Assembly (NCBI RefSeq): GCF_003367175.1
Contig: NZ_QRGA01000007.1
Span: forward strand, 295,060 to 359,059
Length of the DNA: 64,000 bases
Source of the DNA: Trinickia dinghuensis
Lineage (GTDB): Bacteria; Pseudomonadota; Gammaproteobacteria; Burkholderiales; Burkholderiaceae
Direction of reading: 5' to 3'
Part shown: positions 24,818 to 34,293 of the stretch, piece after piece
How positions within the stretch are numbered: position 1 is the stretch's first letter
How the letters are laid out: each line of letters opens with the position of its first letter
Translations under genes and position numbers: made by a program
The notes under the pieces: model-generated
What the model saw: the letters and a program-made list of their open reading frames with translations, nothing else
Told to the model about the DNA's origin: nothing
Database searches by the model: none

Positions 24818-26498
24818 TGAGAGTCACCCGTTTCACCTCGGCCAGAGTCGTCTCGCCGCACCTCACCATCGTCAGCGCTACCTCGCGCAACTGTCGCGTA
24901 CCGTTCCTGCGAGCCGCTTCCTTTATGTGACGAATCGGCTGCTTTTCCACCACCATGTCGCGAATCTCGTCGTCGAGAATCAAGATCTCCGCAATCGCAC
25001 GCCGCCCTCTGTATCCCGTGCCGCGGCAATCGCCGCAACCCGTCCCCTGCCGGAAAGCGAAGTCGGCAACATCGGCGCGCGTAAGTCCGAGGCGGCCAAG
25101 CTCAATATCGCTAGGAACGTATGGCGCCGCACAATGCTTGCAATTGACGCGCAGTAGACGCTGCGCCCAAATACCGTTGAGCGCCGATACGAACGCGTAT
25201 GGGTCGATGCCCATGTGATTGAAGCGGCCGAACACGTCGAACACGTTGTTGGCATGCACCGTCGTGAGCACAAGGTGCCCCGTCAATGCCGATTGAACAG
25301 CGATCTCCGCTGTTTCCCGATCGCGAATTTCGCCCACCATGATCTTGTCCGGATCATGCCGCAAGATGGACCGAAGACCACGCGCGAAAGTAAGTCCCTT
25401 CTTTTCGTTGACGGGGATTTGCAAGATACCAGGTAGCTGATACTCCACCGGGTCCTCGATCGTGATGATCTTGTCCCGCCCGTTGTGGATTTCCGTCAAA
25501 GCAGCATAGAGCGTGGTCGTTTTGCCCGAGCCGGTGGGTCCGGTCACGAGCAACATGCCGTAAGGCTCTTCTGCGAGGCGACGCAGCGCCGCCAGCGACT
25601 CGCCGTCGTAGCCGAGCGCTTCGAGCGTCAAGGCGCCATAGGCCTCAATCATCGCGCGCTTGTCGAGAATGCGGATTACCGCGTCTTCTCCATGAATGCT
25701 CGGCATGATCGAGACGCGCAAGTCGATGTCACGCCCTCCTGCGGCCACTCGAAAGCTGCCGTCTTGAGGAACGCGGCGTTCCGCAATATCGAGTTCCGCG
25801 AGCACCTTCAGGCGCGATATCACCTGCTCCGCGATCTCGACGCCCTGGATCGTAGCCGCCGCGTCGAGTACGCCATCCACGCGATATTTCAAGGCCAGCC
25901 CGGTCGCCGTACTTTCCAGGTGAATGTCCGAAGCCCCGGCCTTGAGCGCGTCATAGAGCGTTGAATTCACGAGTTTGACCGCAGGGCTGGCCGCCTCGCT
26001 CACTGTCTCGAAGGACAGCACTTGCGCGGTACGCCCTTCGCCCTGTCCCTCGTCTGCCGACGTGACGACACTGTCCACTGCACGCGCGGACTCCTCCATG
26101 CGCGTGTGGTACGCCTGAAGGTCCGAAGCCAGTGCAAGCCTCAGGTCGACAGCCGCGTTCGCCCGAGTGGCAAGCCAAGTGCGGAGATCGAGGTCGAACG
26201 GATCGGTCGACACACCGATCAAGTTTCCGCTCGGGTCACGCAGTAAAGCGCACCGCCGCTGCATTGCACGCGCGAGCGACACGCGATCGAATACTGGCTG
26301 TAGCCGCAGCATCTCAGGCGTCTCGATTACATCCATCGCGAGCCGCTGTGCCAGCGCCCTTAGAAGCTCGCGAGGTTCCACACCGGTCAGCACCTCCAAC
26401 TCGGCAAATATGTGACGCTGCGATGCCGATGCGGCGGCACGCGCCCGAGAGAGCAAGGCTGCGTCAAGTACCAGAGGCGTCGTCGCTTGCAGGTTCAC
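24810..26498 (-). CDS. GspE/PilB-type secretion ATPase
   Basis: 562 residues with an N-terminal GspE domain (1-150), Walker A GPTGSGKT at 320-327, an Asp box (TIEDPVEYQLPGILQIPVN), Walker B/His region (MVGEIRDRETAEIAVQSALT, GHLVLTTVHAN) and a four-cysteine zinc element (CKHC and CGDC). It powers pseudopilus assembly. The start is GTG overlapping the GspF stop (GTGA). A complete, intact family member and the strongest evidence that the operon works as a secretion or pilus system. Confidence 0.93.
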   Translation of the reverse strand: MNLQATTPLVLDAALLSRARAAASASQRHIFAELEVLTGVEPRELLRALAQRLAMDVIETPEMLRLQPVFDRVSLARAMQRRCALLRDPSGNLIGVSTDPFDLDLRTWLATRANAAVDLRLALASDLQAYHTRMEESARAVDSVVTSADEGQGEGRTAQVLSFETVSEAASPAVKLVNSTLYDALKAGASDIHLESTATGLALKYRVDGVLDAAATIQGVEIAEQVISRLKVLAELDIAERRVPQDGSFRVAAGGRDIDLRVSIMPSIHGEDAVIRILDKRAMIEAYGALTLEALGYDGESLAALRRLAEEPYGMLLVTGPTGSGKTTTLYAALTEIHNGRDKIITIEDPVEYQLPGILQIPVNEKKGLTFARGLRSILRHDPDKIMVGEIRDRETAEIAVQSALTGHLVLTTVHANNVFDVFGRFNHMGIDPYAFVSALNGIWAQRLLRVNCKHCAAPYVPSDIELGRLGLTRADVADFAFRQGTGCGDCRGTGYRGRRAIAEILILDDEIRDMVVEKQPIRHIKEAARRNGTRQLREVALTMVRCGETTLAEVKRVTLNA

Positions 26499-27682
26499 GA
26501 CAATGCGTCCGCAAGATCGAAAATCGGGAGATAGAGCAACACGACGATCGCGCCGACCACCAGGCCGATCACCGACATCAAGAGCGGCTCGAACAGCCTC
26601 GTAAAGCGGTCGATCCAGCGACTGATCTCGCCGTCGTAGAACGCGGCCGACTGTGTGAGCATGTTGCCGAGTTCGCCCGAGCGCTCGCCAACGCGCAACA
26701 TGCGCAGCGAGATCGGCGTCGTAAGGTCTTCAGCCTCGAATGCGCTCGACAACGTGGCACCCGCCTGCACTGCGGCACGAGCCCGGACGAGTCGCTCGTT
26801 CAAGGCGGGCGAGATCGTGCCGCCGGCCGTCGCCATGGCGGGGACGACAGGGATGCCGCCTTCCAGCAGCATACCGAGCGTCAGATAGAGCCGCGATAGT
26901 TGATAGATGCGCAAATGCGCGCCTAGCAGCGGAATGCGCGCCAACAGGCTAACGAGACCGACTTTGGAGATCGCAGCGCGCAATGTAAAGGCGCCACTTG
27001 TCAGGCCGAGGACGATCGCCGCAAATAGCAACAGGCCATGCGCAGAGGCAAACTTGCCCCAGTCGAGCAGCGCTTGAGACATCCAAGGTAACGATCGACC
27101 TGTGCCCTCATAGATTGTCGCAAAACGCGGAACGACGTAAGCAATGAGAAAGGATGTCACGCCGCCACCCGCGACGAGCAAAATGCTTGGGTAAATCGCC
27201 GCGCTGATCAGTTTGTTTCGCACCATATCGACGCGCGATTGATAGTCGACAAATCGCTGCAGCGAGCGGGGCAAATCGCTTGTGCCCTCGGCGGCGCGCA
27301 CGATGCCTACGTATAGCGGCGAAAACACGTCCGGCTGCTCGGCCAGGAGATTGGACAAGCGCTTGCCCTCCCTCAATCCGGTCAGCAAACGTTCCAACAC
27401 CCCGCGCAGCCTCGCACCGCGTTCGCGCTCGAGCAGCGCTTCCATCCCCTCGACCACGGAAAGGCCGGCAGTCAGCAACGCAAGCAGTTCTTGGCTGAAA
27501 AGCACGAGTGAGAATCCGCCTCTGGACGCGGCCGGTCGCCGCAGCTTGCGTCTCGGCGCGAGTCGTGTAGCGTGCATCCCGCGCGCTTCGACTTGGCGGC
27601 GCGCATGGTCTTCATCCAGCGCGTCGACCAAGATCGAAACGACCCGGTTCTCGGGGGAAAGCGCTCTTACTTCAAATTGCAT
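26495..27682 (-). CDS. GspF/PilC-type platform protein
   Basis: 395 residues with two T2SF repeats (about 65-190 and 265-390) and three membrane spans (SILLVAGGGVTSFLIAYVVP, AHGLLLFAAIVLGLTSGAFT, LLMSVIGLVVGAIVVLLYLP). Typical motifs are FSQELLALLTAGLSVVEGME and LTLGMLLEGGIPVVPAM. It is the inner-membrane core of the assembly machine, coupled to GspE by the overlap and downstream of the major pseudopilin. Confidence 0.92.
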   Translation of the reverse strand: MQFEVRALSPENRVVSILVDALDEDHARRQVEARGMHATRLAPRRKLRRPAASRGGFSLVLFSQELLALLTAGLSVVEGMEALLERERGARLRGVLERLLTGLREGKRLSNLLAEQPDVFSPLYVGIVRAAEGTSDLPRSLQRFVDYQSRVDMVRNKLISAAIYPSILLVAGGGVTSFLIAYVVPRFATIYEGTGRSLPWMSQALLDWGKFASAHGLLLFAAIVLGLTSGAFTLRAAISKVGLVSLLARIPLLGAHLRIYQLSRLYLTLGMLLEGGIPVVPAMATAGGTISPALNERLVRARAAVQAGATLSSAFEAEDLTTPISLRMLRVGERSGELGNMLTQSAAFYDGEISRWIDRFTRLFEPLLMSVIGLVVGAIVVLLYLPIFDLADALS

Positions 27683-27748
27683 GACGCCGCACCTTCCAGT
27701 GCCTTACAGTTGGGAGCAGAGACACATCGACTTGTCAGCGCCGCAACG

Positions 27749-28213
27749 TCATTCGCTGCTGATATCGGCATCTTCGCCGGTACCGCCGGGCTGGCCGTCG
27801 CGGCCGTAGGAAATCACGGCATATTCCCCTTTGGTACCGGGAACCTTATAGACGTATGGGTGCCCCCATGGATCGAGCGGGACGTCTTTCTTGAGGTAAG
27901 GACCTGCCCATTTATCCACGCCGGCCGGCTTGCCTACGAGCGCGGCAAGTCCCTCTTGAGCCGTCGGATAGCGGCCCACATCGAGCCTGTAGTTGTCTAG
28001 CGCTTTGGTGAGCACATCGATCTGCGCCCGTGCAATCGTCACTTGCGATTTGCCGAGTTGGGCAAAGTAGCGTGGCCCCACGATCGCTGCCAGCATGCCG
28101 ATGATGACCAGCACCACGAGCAATTCAAGAAGAGTGAATCCCCGCTGTCTACCGCCCCGCCCTTGCCTAACGCACAATATGTTGCGCAAGCGGCCGCGCC
28201 CGCTGATCCGCAT
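27749..28213 (-). CDS. GspG-type major pseudopilin
   Basis: 154 residues from the ATG at 28213, which has AAAGGA upstream; the extension to 28261 lacks support. Leader ending QRG, then FTLLELLVVLVIIGMLAAIV with Glu5. The globular domain is a textbook GspG: GRYPTAQEGLAALVGKP, WAGPYLKKDVPLDPWGHPY and the calcium-loop region SYGRDGQPGGTGEDADI. First gene of the leftward operon, so its promoter should lie in 28214-28460. Confidence 0.92.
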   Translation of the reverse strand: MRISGRGRLRNILCVRQGRGGRQRGFTLLELLVVLVIIGMLAAIVGPRYFAQLGKSQVTIARAQIDVLTKALDNYRLDVGRYPTAQEGLAALVGKPAGVDKWAGPYLKKDVPLDPWGHPYVYKVPGTKGEYAVISYGRDGQPGGTGEDADISSE

Positions 28214-28537
28214 TCCCCGGTCCTTTTTAGATTTATCGTCCGAGCCGCATCTAAGCAGCACTGCCCTGCAGCGCCCGCGTCTTCGAACTCGACGTACTAT
28301 TGTTTGGCTTAATTTATAGGGCGTCGAACCCTAAATCGGCGTAATAGTAAAGCAAATCGGCGCATATGTGATGCTTTCCACACAATCTCCAGCGCAAAAC
28401 AGTCTCTCCAATTTCTACTTCGAGCGGCCGCTCCCAATCGGGCCGACATCCGCCCCTCGATCAATCCCCGGAATAAGCCGGACCGATGCGCGCTTTTCCG
28501 CCCTTTGAACGCAGGCGGCCCGCCGTAAGCTGCGTCA
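28214..28537. other. divergent intergenic region
   Basis: No gene. It must carry the leftward promoter of the secretion operon and the rightward promoter of the TPR glycosyltransferase. A moderately AT-rich stretch lies at 28250-28410. It contains the 26-bp repeat 28461-28486, which is also found at 16887-16912. Confidence 0.6.
28461..28486 (+). repeat. 26-bp perfect direct repeat (second copy at 16887-16912)
   Basis: The 26 bases are identical at the two sites and in the same orientation, 11.6 kb apart. They bracket the secretion operon and small exported genes. The sequence starts with TCAATCCCCGG and ends CCGGACCGA; it could be part of a promoter region or simply the duplicated edge of a larger segment (see the motA remnant). 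Confidence 0.85.
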
Positions 28538-30382
28538 ATGTCCGATACTCCGACACCCCGATCCGCGGCCGACGTCGCCCCGCGCGCCATGCTGGCGCTC
28601 GCGAAGCATTTGCACGGCGCGGGCCGCTCGCAAGAGGCGGCCGAAGCACTGCGCTCGCTGCTCTCGCTGCAGCCCGGCGACGCCGAGGCCCATTTGGCTC
28701 TCGCGCTACTGCTGCACGACCAAGGCCGCCTACCGGATGCCGAAGCCGCTTATCGTGCCTCGCTCGCGCTGCGGCCCGACCACGCGGAGGCCCACAAGCG
28801 CCTAGGCAATTTGCTCATGCAGCAGGAGCGCTTCGCCGACGCCGAGCAAGCCTATAAGCAGGCTTTGGCGCTGAACGCGCAAGATGCCGACGCACTTGGC
28901 AATCTCGGTCGGTCGCTCTACGCCCAGCAGCGTCTGTCGGAGGCCGCGCTCGCCTCGCATCTTGCCGTCACGCTTCGTCCCGACTATGTGGAAGCGCAGG
29001 TCGACGTTGCCTGCGTGCTGCGAGATCTCGGCCGGCTACCCGAAGCCGAAGCGACTCTGCGTACCGCAATCGCGAAATGCCCCGAATATGCCGATGCCCA
29101 TTTCAACCTGGGAATCGTGCTCGAAAAAGCAGCACGCTTCTCCGAAGCCGAAGGGTCCTATCGCGAGGCGCTGAAGCTGCGGCCCGACGCGGTCGCCGGA
29201 TACAACAACCTCGGCAATGTGCTCCAGCAATCGGGCCGCCCGCTGGAAGCCGCCGAAGTCTACCGGCAGGCGCTGGCGCTGAACCCGAGTGCCGCACCGA
29301 GCCATTACAACCTCGCCACCGCGCTGCGCGCGCTCGATCTTCCCCACGAAGCCGAGCCGCATTACCGCAGCGCGCTCGCGCTAAAGCCCGACTATTTCGA
29401 CGCGCAGTTCGGCCTCGGAACGCTGCTGCTGAGTCTTGGCCGATTCGAGGAAGGCTGGCGCCTGTTCGAATCGCGCTATGCGCTGCCGCGCTTTCTCCAC
29501 TACAAGACGAAAGCGATGCTGCCGCTGCCGCAGTGGCAAGGCGAATCGCTCGAAGGCCGCTCACTGCTCGTTTGGCAGGAAGACGGTTTAGGCGACGTGA
29601 TCCAGTTCGGGCGCTATCTGCCGCTGCTCAAAGCGGCCGGTGCGAAGCGTGTCGACATGGTTTGCGCGTCGTCGCTGCATCGGCTGTTCGCAAACGTCGA
29701 AGGCGTCGATGCGTTGCTCACACACGATGCCGCGAAGGCGCAGTACGGCGATTACGATTGCTGGACCAGCCTGCTCAGCGCGCCCGTGCATCTCGGCACG
29801 ACGATCGACACGATCCCTCCGGCAAACTACTTGCAAGCCGATGAGGCACGAGCGGCGCATTGGCGAGAACGGCTTGCTGCCGCACTGCCGCCTGGGCCGC
29901 GTATCGGTTTGGTTTGGAAAGGCAATCCGCGCCATCACAACGACGCGCATCGTTCGCTCAACTCGCTGTCGTCGCTGCTGCCGCTGTGGAGTATTCCCGG
30001 CGTGTCGTTCGTGAGCCTGCAGAAGGGGCAAGACGAGGATGAAGCGCAAAGGCCGCAGGCGTTCCAGCCGCTGCTCGCGCTGGGCCACGAGCTGACGGAC
30101 TTTGCCGATACGGCCGCATTGATTGATCAGCTCGATCTCGTCGTCTGCGTGGACACGTCGACGGCGCACCTCGCCGCCACACTCGGCAAGCCGTGCTGCG
30201 TGCTGCTGCCGTATCACGATCCCGACTGGCGCTGGCTGCATGGACGCAGCGATTCGCCGTGGTACCCGTGCGCGATGCGGGTCTTTCGCCAACCGCGGGA
30301 GGGCAACTGGTCCGCACCCGTGGAGGCGATCTTGCAGGCCGGTTTGGAGTGGTTCGCGGCGCAATCGCCGCGGGTGGCGTAA
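28538..30382 (+). CDS. TPR protein with GT9-like glycosyltransferase domain
   Basis: 614 residues: about nine TPRs over 10-300 (ALALLLHDQGRLPDAEAAYR type), then a GT9/heptosyltransferase-like fold with LLVWQEDGLGDVIQFGRYLP, GPRIGLVWKGNPRHHNDAHR, LTDFADTAALIDQLDLVVCV and DTSTAHLAATLGKP, the conserved nucleotide-sugar binding block. It probably glycosylates a protein held by the TPRs. It converges with motB (8 nt between stops). Proximity to motAB and the glycan operon fits flagellar glycosylation, by inference. Confidence 0.88.
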   Translation: MSDTPTPRSAADVAPRAMLALAKHLHGAGRSQEAAEALRSLLSLQPGDAEAHLALALLLHDQGRLPDAEAAYRASLALRPDHAEAHKRLGNLLMQQERFADAEQAYKQALALNAQDADALGNLGRSLYAQQRLSEAALASHLAVTLRPDYVEAQVDVACVLRDLGRLPEAEATLRTAIAKCPEYADAHFNLGIVLEKAARFSEAEGSYREALKLRPDAVAGYNNLGNVLQQSGRPLEAAEVYRQALALNPSAAPSHYNLATALRALDLPHEAEPHYRSALALKPDYFDAQFGLGTLLLSLGRFEEGWRLFESRYALPRFLHYKTKAMLPLPQWQGESLEGRSLLVWQEDGLGDVIQFGRYLPLLKAAGAKRVDMVCASSLHRLFANVEGVDALLTHDAAKAQYGDYDCWTSLLSAPVHLGTTIDTIPPANYLQADEARAAHWRERLAAALPPGPRIGLVWKGNPRHHNDAHRSLNSLSSLLPLWSIPGVSFVSLQKGQDEDEAQRPQAFQPLLALGHELTDFADTAALIDQLDLVVCVDTSTAHLAATLGKPCCVLLPYHDPDWRWLHGRSDSPWYPCAMRVFRQPREGNWSAPVEAILQAGLEWFAAQSPRVA

Positions 30383-30390
30383 CGATCAGT

Positions 30391-31380
30391 TCAAGACGCG
30401 TTCGCCGCGACCACCGGCGGCCGCATCGCGATCGGCTTCACCGCGTTTTGGAGAGACGGCACGGCAGGCAGCGAGTCGTTGATCGTCGTCGTGCGTCCGC
30501 CATCACGATAGAACGCCATTTCGGCCGCGTGATTCATGACGAGAATGCTGATGCGGCGGTTCGTCGGCGCATTCGGATCGTTGCCCTGCAGCGGCTGCAC
30601 ATCGGCTAGCCCCCGCACCTGCAACAGCTTGTCGAGCCGCATGCCGCCCGCCACGAGCTCCCGGCGCGCGGCGTTCGCGCGGTCCGACGACAGCTCCCAG
30701 TTCGTATAGCCTTGCTCGCTGCCTTGGTATTGGACGTCGTCGGTGTGCCCCGCAATCGAAATGTGGTTCTCGACGTCGTTCAGCGCCGAGCCGATCTGCG
30801 TCAGGATCGTGACGGCATACGGCTGCATCTTCGCGCTTCCGGATGCGAACATCGGCCGCTTCTGCGAATCGACGATCTCGATGCGCAACCCCTCGCTCGT
30901 GATCGAAATCCGAATCTGGTCCTTGTACGCATTGAGCGCGGGCACGTGTTCGATCAGCGCAGTGAGTTTCTGCTTCAACTGTTGCAGCCGCTGAAGCTCG
31001 TCGGCGGCCAGTTGCGGCGTCGCCGTCTGCGTCGGCGGATTGGGCTGCATCATCGAACCGACGCCGGGACGCGTATCGGCGATGTTGCGTCCGCCGCCCT
31101 GCACGATGCTCGAAGGCGTCGCGGGGCTGGACTCCGAACCCTTGAACAGCGCGGACAGCGGCGTGTTGAAGTACTTCTCGATCCCTTCCTTGTCGTACTT
31201 CGACGTGGAGCCGAGCAACCACATGAGCAGGAAGAACGCCATCATCGCCGTGACGAAGTCGGCGTATGCGATCTTCCATGCACCACCGTGATGGCCTTCG
31301 TGGTCGCCGCCCCTCTTGCGCCGGACGACGATGCTCATCGGCCGCTTGTCGGCGGCGTCTTTGGAAAGTCTATCACCCAT
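30391..31380 (-). CDS. motB: flagellar motor protein MotB
   Basis: 329 residues with one membrane span carrying the proton-channel Asp (KIAYADFVTAMMAFFLLMWL, near residues 36-55) and a C-terminal OmpA/MotB peptidoglycan-binding domain (ISIAGHTDDVQYQG, NWELSSDRANAARRELVAGG, NRRISILVMNH). It anchors the stator to the cell wall. It lies 15 nt downstream of motA in the same transcript. Confidence 0.95.
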   Translation of the reverse strand: MGDRLSKDAADKRPMSIVVRRKRGGDHEGHHGGAWKIAYADFVTAMMAFFLLMWLLGSTSKYDKEGIEKYFNTPLSALFKGSESSPATPSSIVQGGGRNIADTRPGVGSMMQPNPPTQTATPQLAADELQRLQQLKQKLTALIEHVPALNAYKDQIRISITSEGLRIEIVDSQKRPMFASGSAKMQPYAVTILTQIGSALNDVENHISIAGHTDDVQYQGSEQGYTNWELSSDRANAARRELVAGGMRLDKLLQVRGLADVQPLQGNDPNAPTNRRISILVMNHAAEMAFYRDGGRTTTINDSLPAVPSLQNAVKPIAMRPPVVAANAS

Positions 31381-31395
31381 GATCGACCGCCCGCT

Positions 31396-32274
31396 TTAGG
31401 AAGAAGCGGCCGGCTTCGAGACCTTCGTCGCGCGCACGGTGTCGTCAAGTTCTTGGAACGTCGGGCGATCGGTCGTGAACAGCACCTTGCGGCCGAATTC
31501 GACTGCGACGGACGGCGCATAGCCGCTCAACGACGCGAGCAGCACGGCCTTCACGCACTGGAACGGCTTCGAAGCCGCGCGGCCTTTCGCGTGCAGCAGA
31601 TCGGCCATGGGCCCGATGAAACCGTAAGAGAGCAAAATGCCGAGGAACGTGCCGACGAGCGCGGCGGCGATCATCTTGCCGAGAATCGCGGGCGGCTCGC
31701 CGACGGACGCCATCGTATGCACGACGCCCATGACGGCCGCGACGATACCGAATGCCGGCAGGCCGTCGGCCATCTTCTGCAGCGCGTTGGCGACGACCGA
31801 CTCTTCGGCGTGATGCGTGGTCAGCTCTTCGTCCATCAAGTCCTGCATTTCGAGAACGTTGATGTTGCCCGTCGACATCATGCGCAAATAGTCGGTGATG
31901 AAGTCCAGCAAATGATGGTCGCCGGCGATCGTCGAATACTTTTGAAAGAGCGGGCTTTGGTCGGGTGCGTCGACGTCGGCTTCGAGCGCCATCATCCCTT
32001 CCTTGCGGGCCTTCTGCATGAGTTCATAGAGCAGCGCGATCAACTCTAGATACTTGGCCTTGTCGTAGCGCGGCCCCTTGAAGCAGGCCGGCAGGCTCTT
32101 GATCGTCTTCTTCAGCGTGGTGACCGGGTTCGCGACGACAAAGGCGCCGAACGCCGCGCCGAAAATGCAGATCAGCTCGAACGGCTGAAGCAAGGCGAAC
32201 AGATGCCCGCCCTCGCCGACAAAACTGCCGATCACGGCGCCGAGCACCATGAGCCATCCGATAGCGACAAACAT
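31396..32274 (-). CDS. motA: flagellar motor protein MotA
   Basis: 292 residues, the normal length, with four membrane spans, the initial MFVAIGWLMVLGAVIGSFVG and the MotA block PAFGIVAAVMGVVHTM. With MotB it forms the proton-driven stator. GGAGAGAG precedes the ATG. A 61-bp stretch of this gene recurs as a remnant at 16.9 kb. No flhDC or chemotaxis genes flank it, unlike the usual Burkholderia arrangement. Confidence 0.95.
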   Translation of the reverse strand: MFVAIGWLMVLGAVIGSFVGEGGHLFALLQPFELICIFGAAFGAFVVANPVTTLKKTIKSLPACFKGPRYDKAKYLELIALLYELMQKARKEGMMALEADVDAPDQSPLFQKYSTIAGDHHLLDFITDYLRMMSTGNINVLEMQDLMDEELTTHHAEESVVANALQKMADGLPAFGIVAAVMGVVHTMASVGEPPAILGKMIAAALVGTFLGILLSYGFIGPMADLLHAKGRAASKPFQCVKAVLLASLSGYAPSVAVEFGRKVLFTTDRPTFQELDDTVRATKVSKPAASS

Positions 32275-32728
32275 AAATCTCTCTCCAAAAGCTGCGGCCG
32301 TGCATGGTACCTACGTACCCGCATACCTGCATGGCGCGCGCGAAGCCGCGACGAACGGTTAGTTCGTAGTCCTATCGGTTTTTTGAGCGGGAGGCGGCTC
32401 GATAGAGCCCGTGCTGTGCGACCGATCGCGACGAGGGCGGCGCCGCGGCCTCGTATTCGTTCATGCCTGGCTAACGGCTGAAAGAGTCGATAGCTAAAGG
32501 GTTGACAGTAATTTAAAAACGGGGCCGTTGAATTTTCTTTGCGCGCGATCAGCATTTATGACCGATCGCGCGCTTCGTTTGATTTGAGTCAAGGCCGAGC
32601 GGCGGCATTCGTGTTAATCGTTAGCTGCTCCGTTTCGCTCGAGCCTCACCACTCGTCATCGCTAGACGCGGCTTGAACCTTACAACGCCTATATGAAAAA
32701 TAATCGTAAGCGATGACTCAAGCGAGCG
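32275..32728. other. intergenic region upstream of motA
   Basis: No gene found. Read leftward, about 85-95 nt before motA a CTCAAAAAACCGATAG block could be a flagellar sigma-28-like -10 element, but no convincing -35 is spaced from it. An inverted repeat GCGCGCGATC / GATCGCGCGC (32541-32550 and 32564-32573) may end transcription or bind a regulator. Confidence 0.45.
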
Positions 32729-33304
32729 TTATGCCTTGATGGCCGCGAGCACTTCATCGGTTGTGCGCACGTGACCGAGCCGCGGGAAGATGTAGCGGAC
32801 TGACGCTTCATGTTGTTCGGTGGAGGCGCAGCCCATGGCATCTTCGGCGAATACGATGGCATAGTTGGCCTCGAATGCGGCCCGCGCGGTCGATTCGACG
32901 CCGATGTTCGTCGAGATGCCACCGAGCACGATCGTTTGGATGCCGCGCCGGCGCAATTGCAAGTCGAGTTCGGTGCCGTAGAACGCGTTCCATTGCCGCT
33001 TCGTGATCAGGATGTCGCGCTCGCTCGCTTCCAATACCGCGGGGAAGGTCCACCAGTTCTCAGGCAGCGCGGCCGGCATCGGCGCGGCTTGATCGACGCT
33101 TTGCCGCAGCACATCGCCGTGATCGGGGCTCGGCCCGACGCGCACGAGCACCACGGGCGCGCCTACTTCACGAAACCGCTTCGTGAGCCGCACGCTCGCT
33201 TCGAGCACGGCATCGCTCGTGCGCGGGCCTTTCGCGAAAGGCAGGATGCCTTCTTGCAAATCGATGAGGACCAGCGCGGTGGTACGTGGATCGATAGCGT
33301 TCAT
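32729..33304 (-). CDS. isochorismatase-family hydrolase, YecD-like
   Basis: 191 residues from the ATG at 33304 (AAGGGA upstream); the long extension to 33484 lies in the regulatory region. Fold motifs: ALVLIDLQEGIL with the catalytic Asp, ILITKRQWNAFYGTEL with Lys, and GISTNIGVESTARAAFEANY. The nucleophilic Cys of nicotinamidase-type members is Gly here, as in E. coli YecD, so the catalytic chemistry is uncertain. It is divergent from a TetR gene with palindromes between them and is probably repressed by it. Confidence 0.85.
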   Translation of the reverse strand: MNAIDPRTTALVLIDLQEGILPFAKGPRTSDAVLEASVRLTKRFREVGAPVVLVRVGPSPDHGDVLRQSVDQAAPMPAALPENWWTFPAVLEASERDILITKRQWNAFYGTELDLQLRRRGIQTIVLGGISTNIGVESTARAAFEANYAIVFAEDAMGCASTEQHEASVRYIFPRLGHVRTTDEVLAAIKA

Positions 33305-33461
33305 GGTGGATCCCTTATGTTCAGTTGATGCGGGGTTGATCAAGTCGAGCCGCTCCGAATCCAGTCGAGTCGCGCTCGGGTCGGACCGAACGAGTCGGCT
33401 TGCAAGCGCCCGCAGCCGGCGATTGAGCATGGCCGACAAAACGGGTCTAATGGCGAAGGTG

Positions 33462-33511
33462 CCCTCATACGAGGGTATCCTCACAAAACGGAGTATATGA
33501 GGATGTCCTCA
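33462..33511. promoter_or_regulatory. nested palindromes, probable TetR operators
   Basis: CCCTC-ATAC-GAGGG (33462-33475), GAGG-GTAT-CCTC (33471-33482) and TGAGGATGTCCTCA (33498-33511) are inverted repeats that share GAGG/CCTC half-sites. The last covers the start of the TetR gene. They fit an autoregulated divergent promoter region. Confidence 0.75.
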
Positions 33512-34198
33512 CAAAATGCAAGTCGTGCGGACGACGACGCGCGGGCCGATGCCAAAACCCCTCGACGGGAGCGGGGACGCGCGCGGGTGGCGGCGCTGCT
33601 CGACGCGGCGGGCGCCGAGTTCGCCGAAAAGGGGTTCGACGCCGCGACGATGACGGCGATCGCGGCGCGCGCGGGGGCGTCGATCGGCTCGCTCTATCAG
33701 TTCTTTCCGACGAAGGATGTGCTTGCCGATGCTTTGCTCGAGGCGTACTTGGCGACGTTGATCGGCGATCTGCAGCAATTGCGCGAAGAGGCGCCTACGC
33801 TCGACGCCGCCGGTTTGGCGCATCGCCTTGCACCTGCTTTGATCGCGTTCCGGACGGCGCATCCGGCGTTTGCGCCGCTCGTCGAGACACCGGGCCGCTC
33901 GCTGCCGGCGGCGGTCGGCGTAAGGCAGCGTCTACGCGGAGAGATTGCCGCCGTGCTGTGTGCGAAAGCGCCGGGCATGAAAACGGCGGAAGCGCAGGTC
34001 CGCGCGGCCGTGGTTCAGCAACTGATGAAGGCGGCTATCGCGATCCACGGTGAGACGTCGTTCGCGCACCGTGCGGCGGTCATCGACGAGTTGGAGCGGA
34101 TGATGGCGGGGTATTTGGAGGAGATGTTCCGTGGGGCGGACCAAGATAGCAAAGCCGCAGCCGCAAAATTGTCCAGGAAGCCTTTGCGCTCACGATGA
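33503..34198 (+). CDS. TetR-family transcriptional regulator
   Basis: 231 residues. The N-terminal helix-turn-helix spans about 25-75 (GAEFAEKGFDAATMTAIAAR, AGASIGSLYQFFPTKDVLAD), followed by a ligand-binding domain with a TetR_C-like LAPALIAFRTAHPAFAPLV. The ATG at 33503 is preferred over 33497 because GGAG is 9 nt upstream of it but only 3 nt from the other. Divergent from the YecD-like gene; it probably represses that gene and itself through the palindromes. The effector is unknown. Confidence 0.88.
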   Translation: MSSQNASRADDDARADAKTPRRERGRARVAALLDAAGAEFAEKGFDAATMTAIAARAGASIGSLYQFFPTKDVLADALLEAYLATLIGDLQQLREEAPTLDAAGLAHRLAPALIAFRTAHPAFAPLVETPGRSLPAAVGVRQRLRGEIAAVLCAKAPGMKTAEAQVRAAVVQQLMKAAIAIHGETSFAHRAAVIDELERMMAGYLEEMFRGADQDSKAAAAKLSRKPLRSR

Positions 34199-34293
34199 GC
34201 AGTACGCCACTTTGTTGACTTTTCCTCTGATTCCGCGCGTACATCGATAAGTGTTGCTGCTCGACACCATGCTGGCATAAAGCGCACTGCCCC

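Noticed and set aside
28461-28486. Sigma-28 promoter inside the 26-bp repeat
   Set aside because: TCAA and CCGAT are present but their spacing (about 17) does not fit the usual 15, so no promoter is claimed.
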